Positions 45,803 through 55,330 of a stretch of DNA of 64,000 bases are shown here, in pieces. Both the position numbers and the translations under genes were made by a program. Position 1 is the stretch's first letter. The number at the start of each line of letters is the position of its first letter. The stretch lies in assembly GCA_947496695.1 (NCBI GenBank), contig CANMEI010000003.1:156109-220108 (forward strand). The letters are read 5' to 3'. Source of the DNA: an uncultured Cellulophaga sp. Its GTDB lineage: Bacteria; Bacteroidota; Bacteroidia; Flavobacteriales; Flavobacteriaceae. Below the pieces are notes generated by a model. The model was not told the origin of the DNA and ran no database searches. It saw nothing but the letters and a program-made list of their open reading frames with translations.

Positions 45803-47101
45803 ATGAAAAACAAACATGCCCTCTATTTTACAGTATTAATAACCACATTATTATTTTCATGTAAAAATGAAACTAAAGAAGTAAAGCCAACTGAAACTAT
45901 AGAAGAAAAGGCACTTCGTATTCACAATAAAGTAATTACAATTGATACACATAACGATATTAATGTAGATAACTTCACAGATAGTATTAATTATACACAA
46001 CGTTTAGAAACTCAAATAAACCTCCCAAAAATGGAAGAAGGTGGCCTTGATGTTACTTGGCTAATTGTTTACACTGGCCAAGATTCTCTAACAGCTTTTG
46101 GCTACGAAAAAGCTACTAAAAATGCAATGGATAAATTTGATGCAATACATCGGTTATGTGAACAGATTGCACCTGATAAAATTGAATTAGCACTTAGTTC
46201 TGATGATGTTAAAAGAATTCATGATTCTGGAAAAAAAGTAGCAATGATTGGTGTTGAAAATGCATATCCTATTGGAGAAGATCTTTCAAATTTTAAAAAA
46301 TATTATGATTTAGGCGCACGTTATATTTCGTTAGCTCACAATGGCCATAGTCAATTTTCAGATTCAAATACCGGAGAAAAAGATAGCACTTGGTTATATA
46401 ATGGCTTAAGTGATTTAGGTAAAAAAGGAATTGAAGAAATGAACAAACTTGGAATTATGATTGATATTTCTCACCCTTCAAAAGAGGCTATGAAACAAAT
46501 GATTGCCTCATCTAAAGCTCCAATTATAGCATCACATTCTTCTGCTCGTGCATTATGTGACCATAGTAGAAATTTAGATGATGAACAATTACTTTTATTA
46601 AAAGAAAATGGCGGGGTAGTACAAACTGTTGCTTTTAGCTCGTATTTAAATACCAAAAAACACGAAGCTCGAAATGCATATATGAAAGATATATATTCAA
46701 AAGTAGCAGACTCTCTTGATGTTACTTTATATGAACGCTCAGAAATTGGTAAACTTACTGATAATGAAAAGAAAGCATTTTTTGCCAATTATACTAAAGT
46801 AAAAAAGCTTGGAGAAGAATTAGTGACTACCGATACAAATGCTCCACCTGCTGTAAATGTTTCTGATTTTATTGATCATGTAGATTATTTAGTGGAATTA
46901 ATTGGAATTGACCATGTAGGTTTAAGTTCTGATTTTGATGGCGGTGGCGGTATTGAAGGCTGGTCTGATGCTTCTGAAACGTTTAATGTAACCTTAGAAT
47001 TAGTAAAAAGAGGTTATTCTGAAGAAGAAATAGCTAAACTGTGGGGCGCAAACTTACTTCGTGTTTTAGACGAAGTACAAGCTATTTCAAAAACTTTATA
47101 A
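45803..47101 (+). CDS. Membrane dipeptidase (peptidase M19) lipoprotein
   Basis: The 432-residue lipoprotein (signal MKNKHALYFTV... to the lipobox Cys at 20 in LLFSC) has the M19 dipeptidase fold. IDTHNDIN is the metal HxD pair, and MIGVENAYPIG, DISHPSKEAM, ASHSSARALCDHSRN and GLSSDFDGGGG complete the metal and substrate sites. It hydrolyses dipeptides in the periplasm or at the outer membrane. The frame starts at 45794 (MIKMKN), but the Met at 45803 gives a normal lipoprotein signal. It has no clear promoter; the orphan hairpin lies upstream. Confidence 0.93.
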   Translation: MKNKHALYFTVLITTLLFSCKNETKEVKPTETIEEKALRIHNKVITIDTHNDINVDNFTDSINYTQRLETQINLPKMEEGGLDVTWLIVYTGQDSLTAFGYEKATKNAMDKFDAIHRLCEQIAPDKIELALSSDDVKRIHDSGKKVAMIGVENAYPIGEDLSNFKKYYDLGARYISLAHNGHSQFSDSNTGEKDSTWLYNGLSDLGKKGIEEMNKLGIMIDISHPSKEAMKQMIASSKAPIIASHSSARALCDHSRNLDDEQLLLLKENGGVVQTVAFSSYLNTKKHEARNAYMKDIYSKVADSLDVTLYERSEIGKLTDNEKKAFFANYTKVKKLGEELVTTDTNAPPAVNVSDFIDHVDYLVELIGIDHVGLSSDFDGGGGIEGWSDASETFNVTLELVKRGYSEEEIAKLWGANLLRVLDEVQAISKTL

Positions 47102-47113
47102 AAGTATGAATAT

Positions 47114-47168
47114 AAAAAGCCATAGAAGAATTTTATAAAACACTCTCCCCTATCTTCTATGACTTTTT
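47114..47168 (+). terminator. Terminator after the dipeptidase gene
   Basis: AAAAAGCCATAGAAGA / TCTTCTATGACTTTTT, a long stem with one mismatch and a loop of about 22 nt, is followed by more T residues. Confidence 0.65.
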
Positions 47169-47177
47169 GTTTTTATG

Positions 47178-47309
47178 TTATTTCTTTTTTTCACTGTTCA
47201 TAAACGAAATAATCATTACTACTAGCACAATAACTACAAGGGCAAAAACACCAATTAATAATATACCTAAATTCCAGTTTACTAGAGAAATCATTTGTTG
47301 TAAAATCAT
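47178..47309 (-). CDS. Small single-helix membrane protein (43 aa)
   Basis: A 43-residue ORF on the minus strand with one long hydrophobic helix (about 14-38) and the basic end EKKK. It looks like a genuine short membrane protein. The family is not recognised; similar tiny genes are often found next to housekeeping genes in Bacteroidota. It is convergent with the dipeptidase gene. Confidence 0.6.
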   Translation of the reverse strand: MILQQMISLVNWNLGILLIGVFALVVIVLVVMIISFMNSEKKK

Positions 47310-47392
47310 AATATAAAAGTTGTTGATTACAACTCAAAGTTATCCAAGGCTATATTTAAATAAAATGATAAAAATCAGTTTTATTAAAAAAA

Positions 47393-47422
47393 GAGCCGTT
47401 TACTATATATAGTAAACGGCTC
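47393..47422 (-). terminator. Terminator of the MBL/rhodanese gene
   Basis: A perfect 15-bp palindrome (GAGCCGTTTACTATA / TATAGTAAACGGCTC) lies 22 nt after the gene on the minus strand and is followed by T-rich sequence. Confidence 0.85.
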
Positions 47423-47444
47423 AAAAATTATAAATCATATACTT

Positions 47445-48854
47445 TTAAAGTGTACTTGGGCACACATAGTTTGAAACTTTAATTGGTGAGTTTTTAATTG
47501 CTCCAAAACCTCCTGCAATATCAATAAAATTATGTATTCCTCTACTTTTTAATATTGATGCTGCAATAACTGATCTGTAACCACCAGCACAATGTATATA
47601 GAAAGTATCTTTCTCTGGGTATACTCCTAAATAACTATTTAAATCACTCAATGGAGTGTTTTTAGCATCAATAACGTGTTCAGATATATATTCTGTTTCT
47701 TTACGAACATCAAAAATTTCAGGCGTTTCTTTTGCTAATATCTTAGAAGCTTCATCTACTGATATTGATTTAATTGTATCAATTTCTTTTGATGCATTTT
47801 TCCAAGCTTCAAATCCTCCTTTTAAAAAGCCAATAGCTCCATCAAAACCAACACGTGACAAACGTGTGATTGCTTCTTCTTCTTTTCCTTCAGGTGTTAC
47901 CAATAATAAAGGTTGCTCTACATCTGCAATTAAAGCACCGACCCAGGGTGCAAAATCACCATTTAAGCCAATAAATATTGATCTAGGAATATGACCTTTT
48001 ACAAAATCATTTTGATGACGTACATCTAAAACAATAGCTCCCGTTTCATTAGCTGCCTTTTCAAAATCATTAGGAGACATGGCAGTTGCACCTCTTTCTA
48101 AAACTTCATTAAAATCTTCATAACCCTCCTTATTCATTTTCACATTTAGTGGAAAATATTTAGGTGGCGGTAACAAACCATCAGTTACTTCTTTTATGAA
48201 CTCATCTTTAGTCATATCAGCACGAAGTGCATAATTCATCTTCTTTTGATTACCTAAAGTATCTACCGTTTCTTTCATCATGTTTTTACCACATGCTGAA
48301 CCTGCACCATGTGCTGGATATACAATAATATCATCTGCCAAAGGCATAATTTTGTTTCGTAAACTATCAAAAAGAATACCTGCTAAATCTTCTTGAGTCA
48401 TATCAGCTGCTTTTTGTGCCAAATCTGGTCGCCCAACATCACCTAAAAACAAAGTATCTCCTGAAAATATTGCATGATTTTTACCTTTTTCATCTTTCAA
48501 TAAAAAAGTAGAACTTTCCATCGTATGACCTGGCGTATGTAACACCACAATAGTGATAGCCCCCAATTTAAACTCTTGTCCATCTTTAGCAATTAAAGCT
48601 TCAAATGAAGGGTTTGCATTAGGGCCATATATAATTTGTGCACCCGTTTCTTTTGCTAAGGTTACATGACCACTAACAAAATCTGCATGAAAATGAGTCT
48701 CGAAAATATATTTAATCTTAGCATTATCATTTGTTGCTCTTTTAATATATGGATCTATTTCACGTAGCGGATCTATTATTGCAACTTCTCTTTCACTCTC
48801 AATATAATAAGCACCTTGTGCTAAGCAACCTGTATAAATCTGTTCTATTTTCAT
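47445..48854 (-). CDS. Persulfide-dioxygenase-like MBL fold protein with two rhodanese domains
   Basis: The 469-residue protein has a metallo-beta-lactamase domain (about 1-230) with THFHADFVSGH (His/Asp metal ligands at about 56-66), HTPGHTMESS and FSGDTLFLGDVGRPD, as in ETHE1-type persulfide dioxygenases. Two rhodanese domains follow (about 260-360 and 370-460). Only the second has the active-site Cys (IHCAGGYRS); the first has VTPEGKE in its place. This layout resembles the CstB sulfide-detoxification proteins. The sulfate permease gene lies directly upstream on the same strand. Confidence 0.92.
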   Translation of the reverse strand: MKIEQIYTGCLAQGAYYIESEREVAIIDPLREIDPYIKRATNDNAKIKYIFETHFHADFVSGHVTLAKETGAQIIYGPNANPSFEALIAKDGQEFKLGAITIVVLHTPGHTMESSTFLLKDEKGKNHAIFSGDTLFLGDVGRPDLAQKAADMTQEDLAGILFDSLRNKIMPLADDIIVYPAHGAGSACGKNMMKETVDTLGNQKKMNYALRADMTKDEFIKEVTDGLLPPPKYFPLNVKMNKEGYEDFNEVLERGATAMSPNDFEKAANETGAIVLDVRHQNDFVKGHIPRSIFIGLNGDFAPWVGALIADVEQPLLLVTPEGKEEEAITRLSRVGFDGAIGFLKGGFEAWKNASKEIDTIKSISVDEASKILAKETPEIFDVRKETEYISEHVIDAKNTPLSDLNSYLGVYPEKDTFYIHCAGGYRSVIAASILKSRGIHNFIDIAGGFGAIKNSPIKVSNYVCPSTL

Positions 48855-48939
48855 AATATATTTTTTTTATTCTACAATAAAATATCGCTTTCTACTTGGT
48901 AAATGTATGTCTATTTATAAACAACCACAGTAACAATAG

Positions 48940-50667
48940 TTACACTTTAAGTCTATTTTGATATGCAATTTTACCTTGCATGCTTGATAGTGTTGTTGGA
49001 TCATCAAAAAAGTCAACAGCATCTTTTGTTCTTACAAATAAAAACTCACGATGTAACTCACCAATAATACCACTATTAAAAATAATATCGCGTGTAGGGC
49101 CAATTGCTCCTGCTATATAAAACTGTATATTTTTTTGATGTATTTCTCTAATTACTTTAGTAAGCATATGTGCTGCAGATGAATCAATATAATTTATTGC
49201 TTCTGCATTTAAAATTATACCTTTTAAATTGCTTCCTTTTTTATCTATCTCATTAAACAATTGTTGCTTAAAATAACTCGTGTTTCCAAAATACAATTGT
49301 GAGTCAAAACGGATAATTAATAAATCATCACGAACATCTATATCATTTGTAAATCGGTCTATATTTTTATAATATTCTGAATTTTTTATTTTTCCTAAAA
49401 TTGCAAAATGTGGTTTTGAGGTTCTATAAACCATTAATAACAAAGAACTTAAAACCCCTATTAAAATACCTTGAGGAATACCTATAAACAATGTGATTAA
49501 AAAAGTAATCACTAATATTAAAAATTCATCTTTTCGCTTAACCCAAAGTCTTTTTGCATATGTAATATCAATTAAACCAAGTACAGATACCATAATTATA
49601 CTTGCCAAGGCTGCTTTTGGTAAATAGTAAAAAACGGGCGTTAAAAATAATAAAGTTCCTATCACCATAATTACACTAAATAGCGCCGACAAATTTGTTT
49701 TTGCCCCTGCTTCGCCATTTATTGCTGATCGTGAAAAACTTCCCGTAGATGAATATGATTGAAATAAAGAACCTAACATATTTGAGACTCCTAATGCTAC
49801 TAATTCTTGATTAGGCTCAATGGTTTCTTCTCCTGATTTTTCTTCTAATGCCTTACCTATAGATATAGTTTCTAAATACCCAACTAATGCTAAGGTTAAT
49901 GCAATAGGCCAAATTTGTAATGCATTATCAAGTGTAATATCTGGAATAGCAAAACTTGGCAAACCTGTTGGGATTTTGCCTGCAATATGAACTCCAAAAT
50001 TTTCTAAACGGAAAATGTATACTGCTAATATTCCTAAAACGACAACTATTAATATTGATGGTATCCGTTTGTTTATTCTTTTTATCACCATGATAACAAT
50101 AATTCCTAAAACACCTATGGTTACATCATATATATTAGCTTCTGGTATTTTTGAAATAGCATTTATTACTAACTGGTGAAAATGGTTACTTTTCTCTGTT
50201 TCTGTACCTAATAAATGTTTTAGTTGACTAAATATAATAACTAAAGCTGCTGCTGAAGTAAAACCGCTTATCACTGGTTTTGATAAAAAATTAACTAAAA
50301 ACCCCATTTTAAACACCCCTAATAAAAATTGAATACTCCCCACCATAAAGGCCAAAAAAATAGCCATAGTAATGTAATTCTCAACTCCTATTATTGCTAA
50401 AGTTCCTAATCCTGCTGCTACTAAAAGTGAATCCATTGCTACAGGACCTACCGATACTTGACGTGAGGTTCCTAAAAAAAGATATCCTAATACTGGAATT
50501 AATGCTGCATACAAACCATAAACTGGTGGTAAACCAGCTATCATTGCATATGCCATTCCTTGTGGTATTAAAATAATACCAACCGTTAACCCAGCAATCA
50601 AATCTTTTGAAAGGTTCTCTTTTTTATATTTTGGCAACCATCGCAGTATGGGAATAAATTTTTGCAT
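48940..50667 (-). CDS. SulP-family sulfate/anion permease with STAS domain
   Basis: The 575-residue permease has a membrane domain of about 12 helices, with the SulP signature around KENLSKDLIAGLTVGIILIPQGMAY (about 16-40) and the QSYSSTGSFSRSAINGEAG segment (about 305-323). A C-terminal STAS domain (about 440-545) shows LNAEAINYIDSSAAHML. It probably imports sulfate, bicarbonate or another anion. The adjacent MBL/rhodanese gene suggests sulfur chemistry. A perfect -7 element sits 4 nt before the ATG. Confidence 0.92.
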   Translation of the reverse strand: MQKFIPILRWLPKYKKENLSKDLIAGLTVGIILIPQGMAYAMIAGLPPVYGLYAALIPVLGYLFLGTSRQVSVGPVAMDSLLVAAGLGTLAIIGVENYITMAIFLAFMVGSIQFLLGVFKMGFLVNFLSKPVISGFTSAAALVIIFSQLKHLLGTETEKSNHFHQLVINAISKIPEANIYDVTIGVLGIIVIMVIKRINKRIPSILIVVVLGILAVYIFRLENFGVHIAGKIPTGLPSFAIPDITLDNALQIWPIALTLALVGYLETISIGKALEEKSGEETIEPNQELVALGVSNMLGSLFQSYSSTGSFSRSAINGEAGAKTNLSALFSVIMVIGTLLFLTPVFYYLPKAALASIIMVSVLGLIDITYAKRLWVKRKDEFLILVITFLITLFIGIPQGILIGVLSSLLLMVYRTSKPHFAILGKIKNSEYYKNIDRFTNDIDVRDDLLIIRFDSQLYFGNTSYFKQQLFNEIDKKGSNLKGIILNAEAINYIDSSAAHMLTKVIREIHQKNIQFYIAGAIGPTRDIIFNSGIIGELHREFLFVRTKDAVDFFDDPTTLSSMQGKIAYQNRLKV

Positions 50668-50671
50668 GGGA

Positions 50672-50679
50672 CAAATTTA
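50672..50679 (-). promoter_or_regulatory. -7 element TAAATTTG, 4 nt before the SulP gene ATG
   Basis: The minus strand reads TAAATTTG, then TCCC, then ATG (50667). This perfect TAnnTTTG abuts the start codon, as at the FUSC and queE genes. Confidence 0.55.
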
Positions 50680-50737
50680 GGCCAATAGATTTTTAAAAAA
50701 TGTAACTTTTGTTACTGATGCTTTACAAATAGAATAA

Positions 50738-51517
50738 TTAATCTACTGAAATCGTCAATTTAAATAGTTCTTCTGATTTGGTTAAATAATTAAAACCATC
50801 AGCTAAATTTTCTTGTTTTACTTCGTAAGGATAAAAAGTAATAGGTTCTATACAAATCATATTATTGACTTCTGTCCATAACATAAAACTACCAAAACCT
50901 TCTGATGTTATTTTTAATGAATTTTTATCTTTCAAAACAATTTCAGTACAATTTTTAACTTGATACGCTCTATTACCTACAGCCAAAACATCAGCCAAAG
51001 TAATTTCTTTATCATTAGTAATAATTGTTGGTGACTCAGTTACCAAGTTAAATGCTGGGTGATAGCCTAACATAAAAGGCATATTCTGTTCTCCTGAAAT
51101 AGAAAAACTAACTACTAACCCATCTTCAGATAAATGAAAAGATTTTTTAAATATAAAATCATAAGGCCAAGCTAAAATTTCTTCAGTAGATTTTGCAGGG
51201 TATTTTGAATTTTTAATTGTTGTACCTGCTACATATTTTTTTTTAAAAACTGCTTTAGTATCTGTAAAACTCACCAGCTCATAATTCATTTCTCTTAATA
51301 AACCATGCTGATCTTGAATTGCTTCTCCTTTTTCAGTTTTTACTCTAAAATCTGCATCGGCTGTTGGGCCAATTATAGGGAACATTTCAGTGTCTGCACT
51401 TCGCCAACCAGGACTACCTTTTTGGTGAATGTATTCATGACCTTCAACAAAGTAACTTACCAATTCTCCTTGATCTATTTTTACTGTTTGATTTTTGTAA
51501 GATAGTGTTGTCATCAA
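50738..51517 (-). CDS. Aldose 1-epimerase-like protein
   Basis: The 259-residue galactose mutarotase-like protein is beta-rich with the His signature GYHPAFNL near residue 152, an upstream DQHGLLREMNYE segment (about 69-80), and CIEPITFYPYEV near the C-terminus. It probably interconverts anomers of a sugar or sugar phosphate; the substrate is uncertain. It lies 1 nt after the upstream M20 peptidase gene and should share its message. Confidence 0.82.
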   Translation of the reverse strand: MMTTLSYKNQTVKIDQGELVSYFVEGHEYIHQKGSPGWRSADTEMFPIIGPTADADFRVKTEKGEAIQDQHGLLREMNYELVSFTDTKAVFKKKYVAGTTIKNSKYPAKSTEEILAWPYDFIFKKSFHLSEDGLVVSFSISGEQNMPFMLGYHPAFNLVTESPTIITNDKEITLADVLAVGNRAYQVKNCTEIVLKDKNSLKITSEGFGSFMLWTEVNNMICIEPITFYPYEVKQENLADGFNYLTKSEELFKLTISVD

Positions 51518-51518
51518 A

Positions 51519-52811
51519 TTATTTATTAATTAATCTATAAATTAAAATTGCAGTTCTTTTGGTTAATGCTTCTATAGTATTTAAATTAACTGTTTCTTCT
51601 GGAGTATGTGCTCCTGTCCCCATTGTACCTAAACCATCTAGCGCATCAACATACTCGGCAACAAAAGAAGTGTCTGCTGCTCCTCTTTTACCTGGGTCAT
51701 AAACTAAAACTTCTCCTTGATCTAAATCTAAACTAACTTCGTTTAATTCTTTTAAAAGCGCTTTATTTCCTTCACTAGGCCCCATTGCAGGGTAACTGTC
51801 TTGAAAAGTAACCGTTGCAGTAGTATGAGGTAAATTATTTTTTACTATTTCCCTCATTTTAGCTCTAGCAGTTTCCTTTTGTTCTTCAGACATAAACCTC
51901 AATCCGCCTTTTACTATAGCAGTTTGAGCAACTACATTTGTTTTACCAAAAGCATCTCCTTTACCCGTTTTTGCATCAAAATCAACAAAAGTTCCTCCTA
52001 ATAAAACTCCAGGGTTAAAAGTTAGATACTCTTCTCCTCTAACTTCTTCATAAAAACTATTTAAAATTCTAGACATCTCAAAAACAGCTCCTGCTCCAAC
52101 CTCATTATTAAAAATACCTGAAGAATGTGCTCTTTTACCTGTAACTTCTACTTCCCAATTTGAAGATCCTCTACGAGCAATAGTCGCATAATTAAACCCT
52201 GTAGATGTTTCAAAACCTAAAGCAACATCACTACGCTTAGCTGCACTTATTAAATCTTTTCGACTTATATCTAAAGGTTTTCCTGTGCTTTCTTCATCAC
52301 CAGTAAAGGCTACTATAATTTGAGCATTTTTCAAAAGGCCATTTTCCTGTAATGCTTTTAAAGCATATAATATAATAACGTTACCACCTTTCATGTCATT
52401 ACCGCCAGGCGCATGCGCAATACTATCATTTAGCATTTCAAATTTCTGAAAAGGACTATCTTCTTCAAAAACCGTATCTAAATGTCCAATTAATAATAAC
52501 TTTTTGCCTTTACTACCATTAGTCTCAGCAAATAGATGCCCTGCCCTATTTAATTCAGTGGGCATTTCAATCCACTGTGTATCAAAATTTATCGCATTAA
52601 AAGCATCTTTAAAAATAAAACCTACTTTTTTAACTCCTTCTAAATTTAAGGTGCCGCTATTTATATTCACGACATCTTCAAGAAACTGAATAGCTTCTTT
52701 ATTGTTTTTCGTTACACTAGAAAGAATCTTTTTTTCGATTTTAGAAACCTTTTGTGAGAAGATATTTAAGGTTACAAATAGTAGTGCAATTAATGAGTAT
52801 TTTGTTTTCAT
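51519..52811 (-). CDS. Secreted M20 metallopeptidase (glutamate carboxypeptidase-like)
   Basis: The 430-residue peptidase has a signal peptide (MKTKYSLIALLFVTLNIFSQ; Met at 52811). The M20 zinc motifs are LLIGHLDTVF (about 100-109), GGNDMKGGN, FTGDEESTG (Glu base) and GFETST. The central dimerisation domain with KRAHSSGIF and the C-terminal TMGTGAHTPEE complete the active site. The substrate is probably a peptide or folate-glutamate bond. The order is M20, then epimerase, sharing a transcript. Confidence 0.92.
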   Translation of the reverse strand: MKTKYSLIALLFVTLNIFSQKVSKIEKKILSSVTKNNKEAIQFLEDVVNINSGTLNLEGVKKVGFIFKDAFNAINFDTQWIEMPTELNRAGHLFAETNGSKGKKLLLIGHLDTVFEEDSPFQKFEMLNDSIAHAPGGNDMKGGNVIILYALKALQENGLLKNAQIIVAFTGDEESTGKPLDISRKDLISAAKRSDVALGFETSTGFNYATIARRGSSNWEVEVTGKRAHSSGIFNNEVGAGAVFEMSRILNSFYEEVRGEEYLTFNPGVLLGGTFVDFDAKTGKGDAFGKTNVVAQTAIVKGGLRFMSEEQKETARAKMREIVKNNLPHTTATVTFQDSYPAMGPSEGNKALLKELNEVSLDLDQGEVLVYDPGKRGAADTSFVAEYVDALDGLGTMGTGAHTPEETVNLNTIEALTKRTAILIYRLINK

Positions 52812-52840
52812 AAGCATTCATTAGTAATTAGCACTTAAAT

Positions 52841-54082
52841 TTAATCAAACTTTATGGCTTTTACAGGTGTAATTCTAGTAATTATATAGGAAGGAACTAC
52901 AAGCATTAACAAACATAAAATCATAACTCCTACATTTAATAATATTACAGAAGTAACATCAATATGTACCGGAATATATTCCATATAATATTCTTTCGGG
53001 TTTGGGAATTTAAAAATTCGAAATCTATTCTGAACCCAAATAAAACCTAATCCAACTAAATTTCCTAAAAACAAACCTATACTTATTAGATAAGCTGCAT
53101 TGTATAAAAATATTTTACGCACACCCCAATTTGATGATCCTAAAGCTTTTAAAACCCCAATCATTGGTGTACGTTCTAAAATTAAAACCAATAAAGCTGT
53201 AATCATATTAATACCTCCAACTATCACCATAATACCAATAATTAAGGCAATATTAAAATCAAAAAGATCTATCCATTGAAAAATATTTATATACTTATCT
53301 TTTATAGATTTTGTATTGAGTGTTGACAATGTTTGTCCGTATATTTCATTACTTTTTTCGTCAATTGAATCAAAATCATTTAAAAAGACTTCAAAATTAC
53401 CTATTTGATCAGCATTCCATTTATTCATACGCTGAATATGACGAATATCCATAAAGACATAAGTCGCATCAAATTCCTCAAATCCACTATCATAGATGCC
53501 TACAATTTTAGATTTTTGTTGGTTTGGCATTTTTGAAGCATCATTTTCACGTAAGAAAACCGACATAAATGTATCGCCTAACTTTAACTTTAATCGATTA
53601 GCTAAAAGCCTCGAAATTAACACATCATCTGTACGCTCACCGCTATAATCGGGCACATGACCTTCAACAAGGTATTCTTTAAACGCATCCCAATTATAAT
53701 CTTCCCCAACGCCTTTAGCCAAAATTCCCTCAACAGTGTCATCTGTTCTAACAATGCCACCTTTACTAGCTACAGCTTGTACATGTTTTATTCCTGATAT
53801 ATTTTTAAATTCCGGATAAAAATCTTGATTTATAGAAACAGGCACAAGAGAAACTTCAGAGTAATTATTATCATAGTTACTTATTTGTATGTGACCATTA
53901 AATGCAGCTACCTTTTCTCTAATTTTCTTCTTTAATCCAACACCTGTACTAATCGCAATAAGCATCATTACAATACTAATCGCAATTGCAGCAATTGCTA
54001 TTTTTATTATTGGAGCCGATACACTATTTTTATGCGCTTTACCTATTGAAAGCCTTTTAGCAATAAAATATTCTAAATTCAA
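52841..54082 (-). CDS. FtsX/LolC/LolE-type ABC transporter permease
   Basis: The 413-residue permease starts MNLEYFIAKRLSIG (TTG start) with a first membrane helix at about 26-47. A periplasmic MacB-like core of about 210 residues follows, and then three more helices (about 270-400) with LERTPMIGVLKALGSSNWGVRKIF, the coupling region. It resembles LolC/LolE, which release lipoproteins from the inner membrane. No ATPase gene is adjacent; ftsE at 26471 is the nearest ABC ATPase of similar size. The start codon is 3 nt from that of a divergent gene. Confidence 0.88.
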   Translation of the reverse strand: MNLEYFIAKRLSIGKAHKNSVSAPIIKIAIAAIAISIVMMLIAISTGVGLKKKIREKVAAFNGHIQISNYDNNYSEVSLVPVSINQDFYPEFKNISGIKHVQAVASKGGIVRTDDTVEGILAKGVGEDYNWDAFKEYLVEGHVPDYSGERTDDVLISRLLANRLKLKLGDTFMSVFLRENDASKMPNQQKSKIVGIYDSGFEEFDATYVFMDIRHIQRMNKWNADQIGNFEVFLNDFDSIDEKSNEIYGQTLSTLNTKSIKDKYINIFQWIDLFDFNIALIIGIMVIVGGINMITALLVLILERTPMIGVLKALGSSNWGVRKIFLYNAAYLISIGLFLGNLVGLGFIWVQNRFRIFKFPNPKEYYMEYIPVHIDVTSVILLNVGVMILCLLMLVVPSYIITRITPVKAIKFD

Positions 54083-54085
54083 TTT

Positions 54086-55330
54086 ATGATGATTTTATCT
54101 TGTCTCAAAAATACATTTTTATTATTTGTTTTGATACTTTCTTCATGCGGAAAGACAAAGAAAACCATCAGTACTTCAAAAGATATTGTTCAAATAAATA
54201 CTGACAAAATTCAAAAACCACCATTGGTGATTGCTTCAAATAAAACAGAAGCTTATTTCCCTCTTCTAAAAAATAAAAATATTGCCGTTGTTGCCAATCA
54301 AACCAGTGTAATTTTTAATAAAAATGGAAATACACATTTGATAGATTCACTTATCTCATCACAAATAAAAATTAGTAAAGTGTTTACTCCTGAACATGGT
54401 TTTAGAGGTAAGGTTGACGCTGGCGAACATTTTAAAGATGGTGTTGATACAAAAACTGGACTTCCATTAGTTTCATTATACGGTAAAAATAGAAAACCAT
54501 CAAAACAACAACTTGAAGGTGTAGATATTGTACTTTTTGATATACAAGACGTCGGTGTACGTTTTTACACTTATATCGCTACACTACAATTGGTTATGGA
54601 AGCTTGTGCTGAAAATAATATTCCTATTGTTGTTTTAGATCGCCCTAACCCAAATGCACATTATGTTGATGGCCCAACTATGGAAACTGAACATACTAGC
54701 TTTTTAGGAATGACTGAAGTTCCTTTAGTTTATGGAATGACTATTGGTGAGTATGCTACTATGATTAATCAAGAGGCTTGGCTTGAAAACGGAAGAAAAG
54801 CTTCACTTACAGTGATTCCTTTAGACAATTATACACACGAAACATTCTATAGTTTACCAATACGTCCTTCACCAAATTTACCGAATGATTTATCAATAAA
54901 ACTATACCCTAGTCTTGGACTTTTTGAAGGCACAAATATTAACGCGGGACGCGGAACTGAATTTCAATTTCAACGTTATGGTGCTCCGTTTTTAGATAAA
55001 ACAAAATACGTGTTTAATTATATTCCTGAATCTAATTTTGGATCTAAATACCCAAAAGAAAAAGGGAAAATTTGTTATGGAGTTGACTTAACTAAAATTG
55101 AAACTAAAAACCTCAATACTATTGATTTACAATGGATTATTGATGCGTATACTAACACAGCTGATAAAAGTAAATTTTTCTTAACCAGCGGATTCACCAA
55201 GCATGCAGGTACGACCCAACTTCAAAGACAAATTGAAGCAGGAATGACTGCTAATGAAATTAGAGCTACCTGGCAACCAGAAATTAAAAAATTTAAAGAA
55301 ATTAGACGTAAGTATTTAATATATAATTAA
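54086..55330 (+). CDS. DUF1343 (NamZ-like) lipoprotein, exo-N-acetylmuramidase candidate
   Basis: The 414-residue lipoprotein has signal and lipobox Cys at 21 (LILSSC). The DUF1343 domain shows NIAVVANQTSVI (about 70-80), KVFTPEHGFRG, FDIQDVGVRFYTYIATL, VLDRPNPNAHYVDGP and GRGTEFQFQR. DUF1343 members include NamZ, an exo-beta-N-acetylmuramidase that releases MurNAc from peptidoglycan fragments. That function is transferred from family knowledge. The start codon is 3 nt from the divergent permease start. Confidence 0.88.
   Translation: MMILSCLKNTFLLFVLILSSCGKTKKTISTSKDIVQINTDKIQKPPLVIASNKTEAYFPLLKNKNIAVVANQTSVIFNKNGNTHLIDSLISSQIKISKVFTPEHGFRGKVDAGEHFKDGVDTKTGLPLVSLYGKNRKPSKQQLEGVDIVLFDIQDVGVRFYTYIATLQLVMEACAENNIPIVVLDRPNPNAHYVDGPTMETEHTSFLGMTEVPLVYGMTIGEYATMINQEAWLENGRKASLTVIPLDNYTHETFYSLPIRPSPNLPNDLSIKLYPSLGLFEGTNINAGRGTEFQFQRYGAPFLDKTKYVFNYIPESNFGSKYPKEKGKICYGVDLTKIETKNLNTIDLQWIIDAYTNTADKSKFFLTSGFTKHAGTTQLQRQIEAGMTANEIRATWQPEIKKFKEIRRKYLIYN

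Noticed and set aside
54086..55330. A toxin or defence reading for the NamZ-like gene
   Set aside because: The lipobox and complete DUF1343 motif set fit a peptidoglycan hydrolase. No immunity partner is present.
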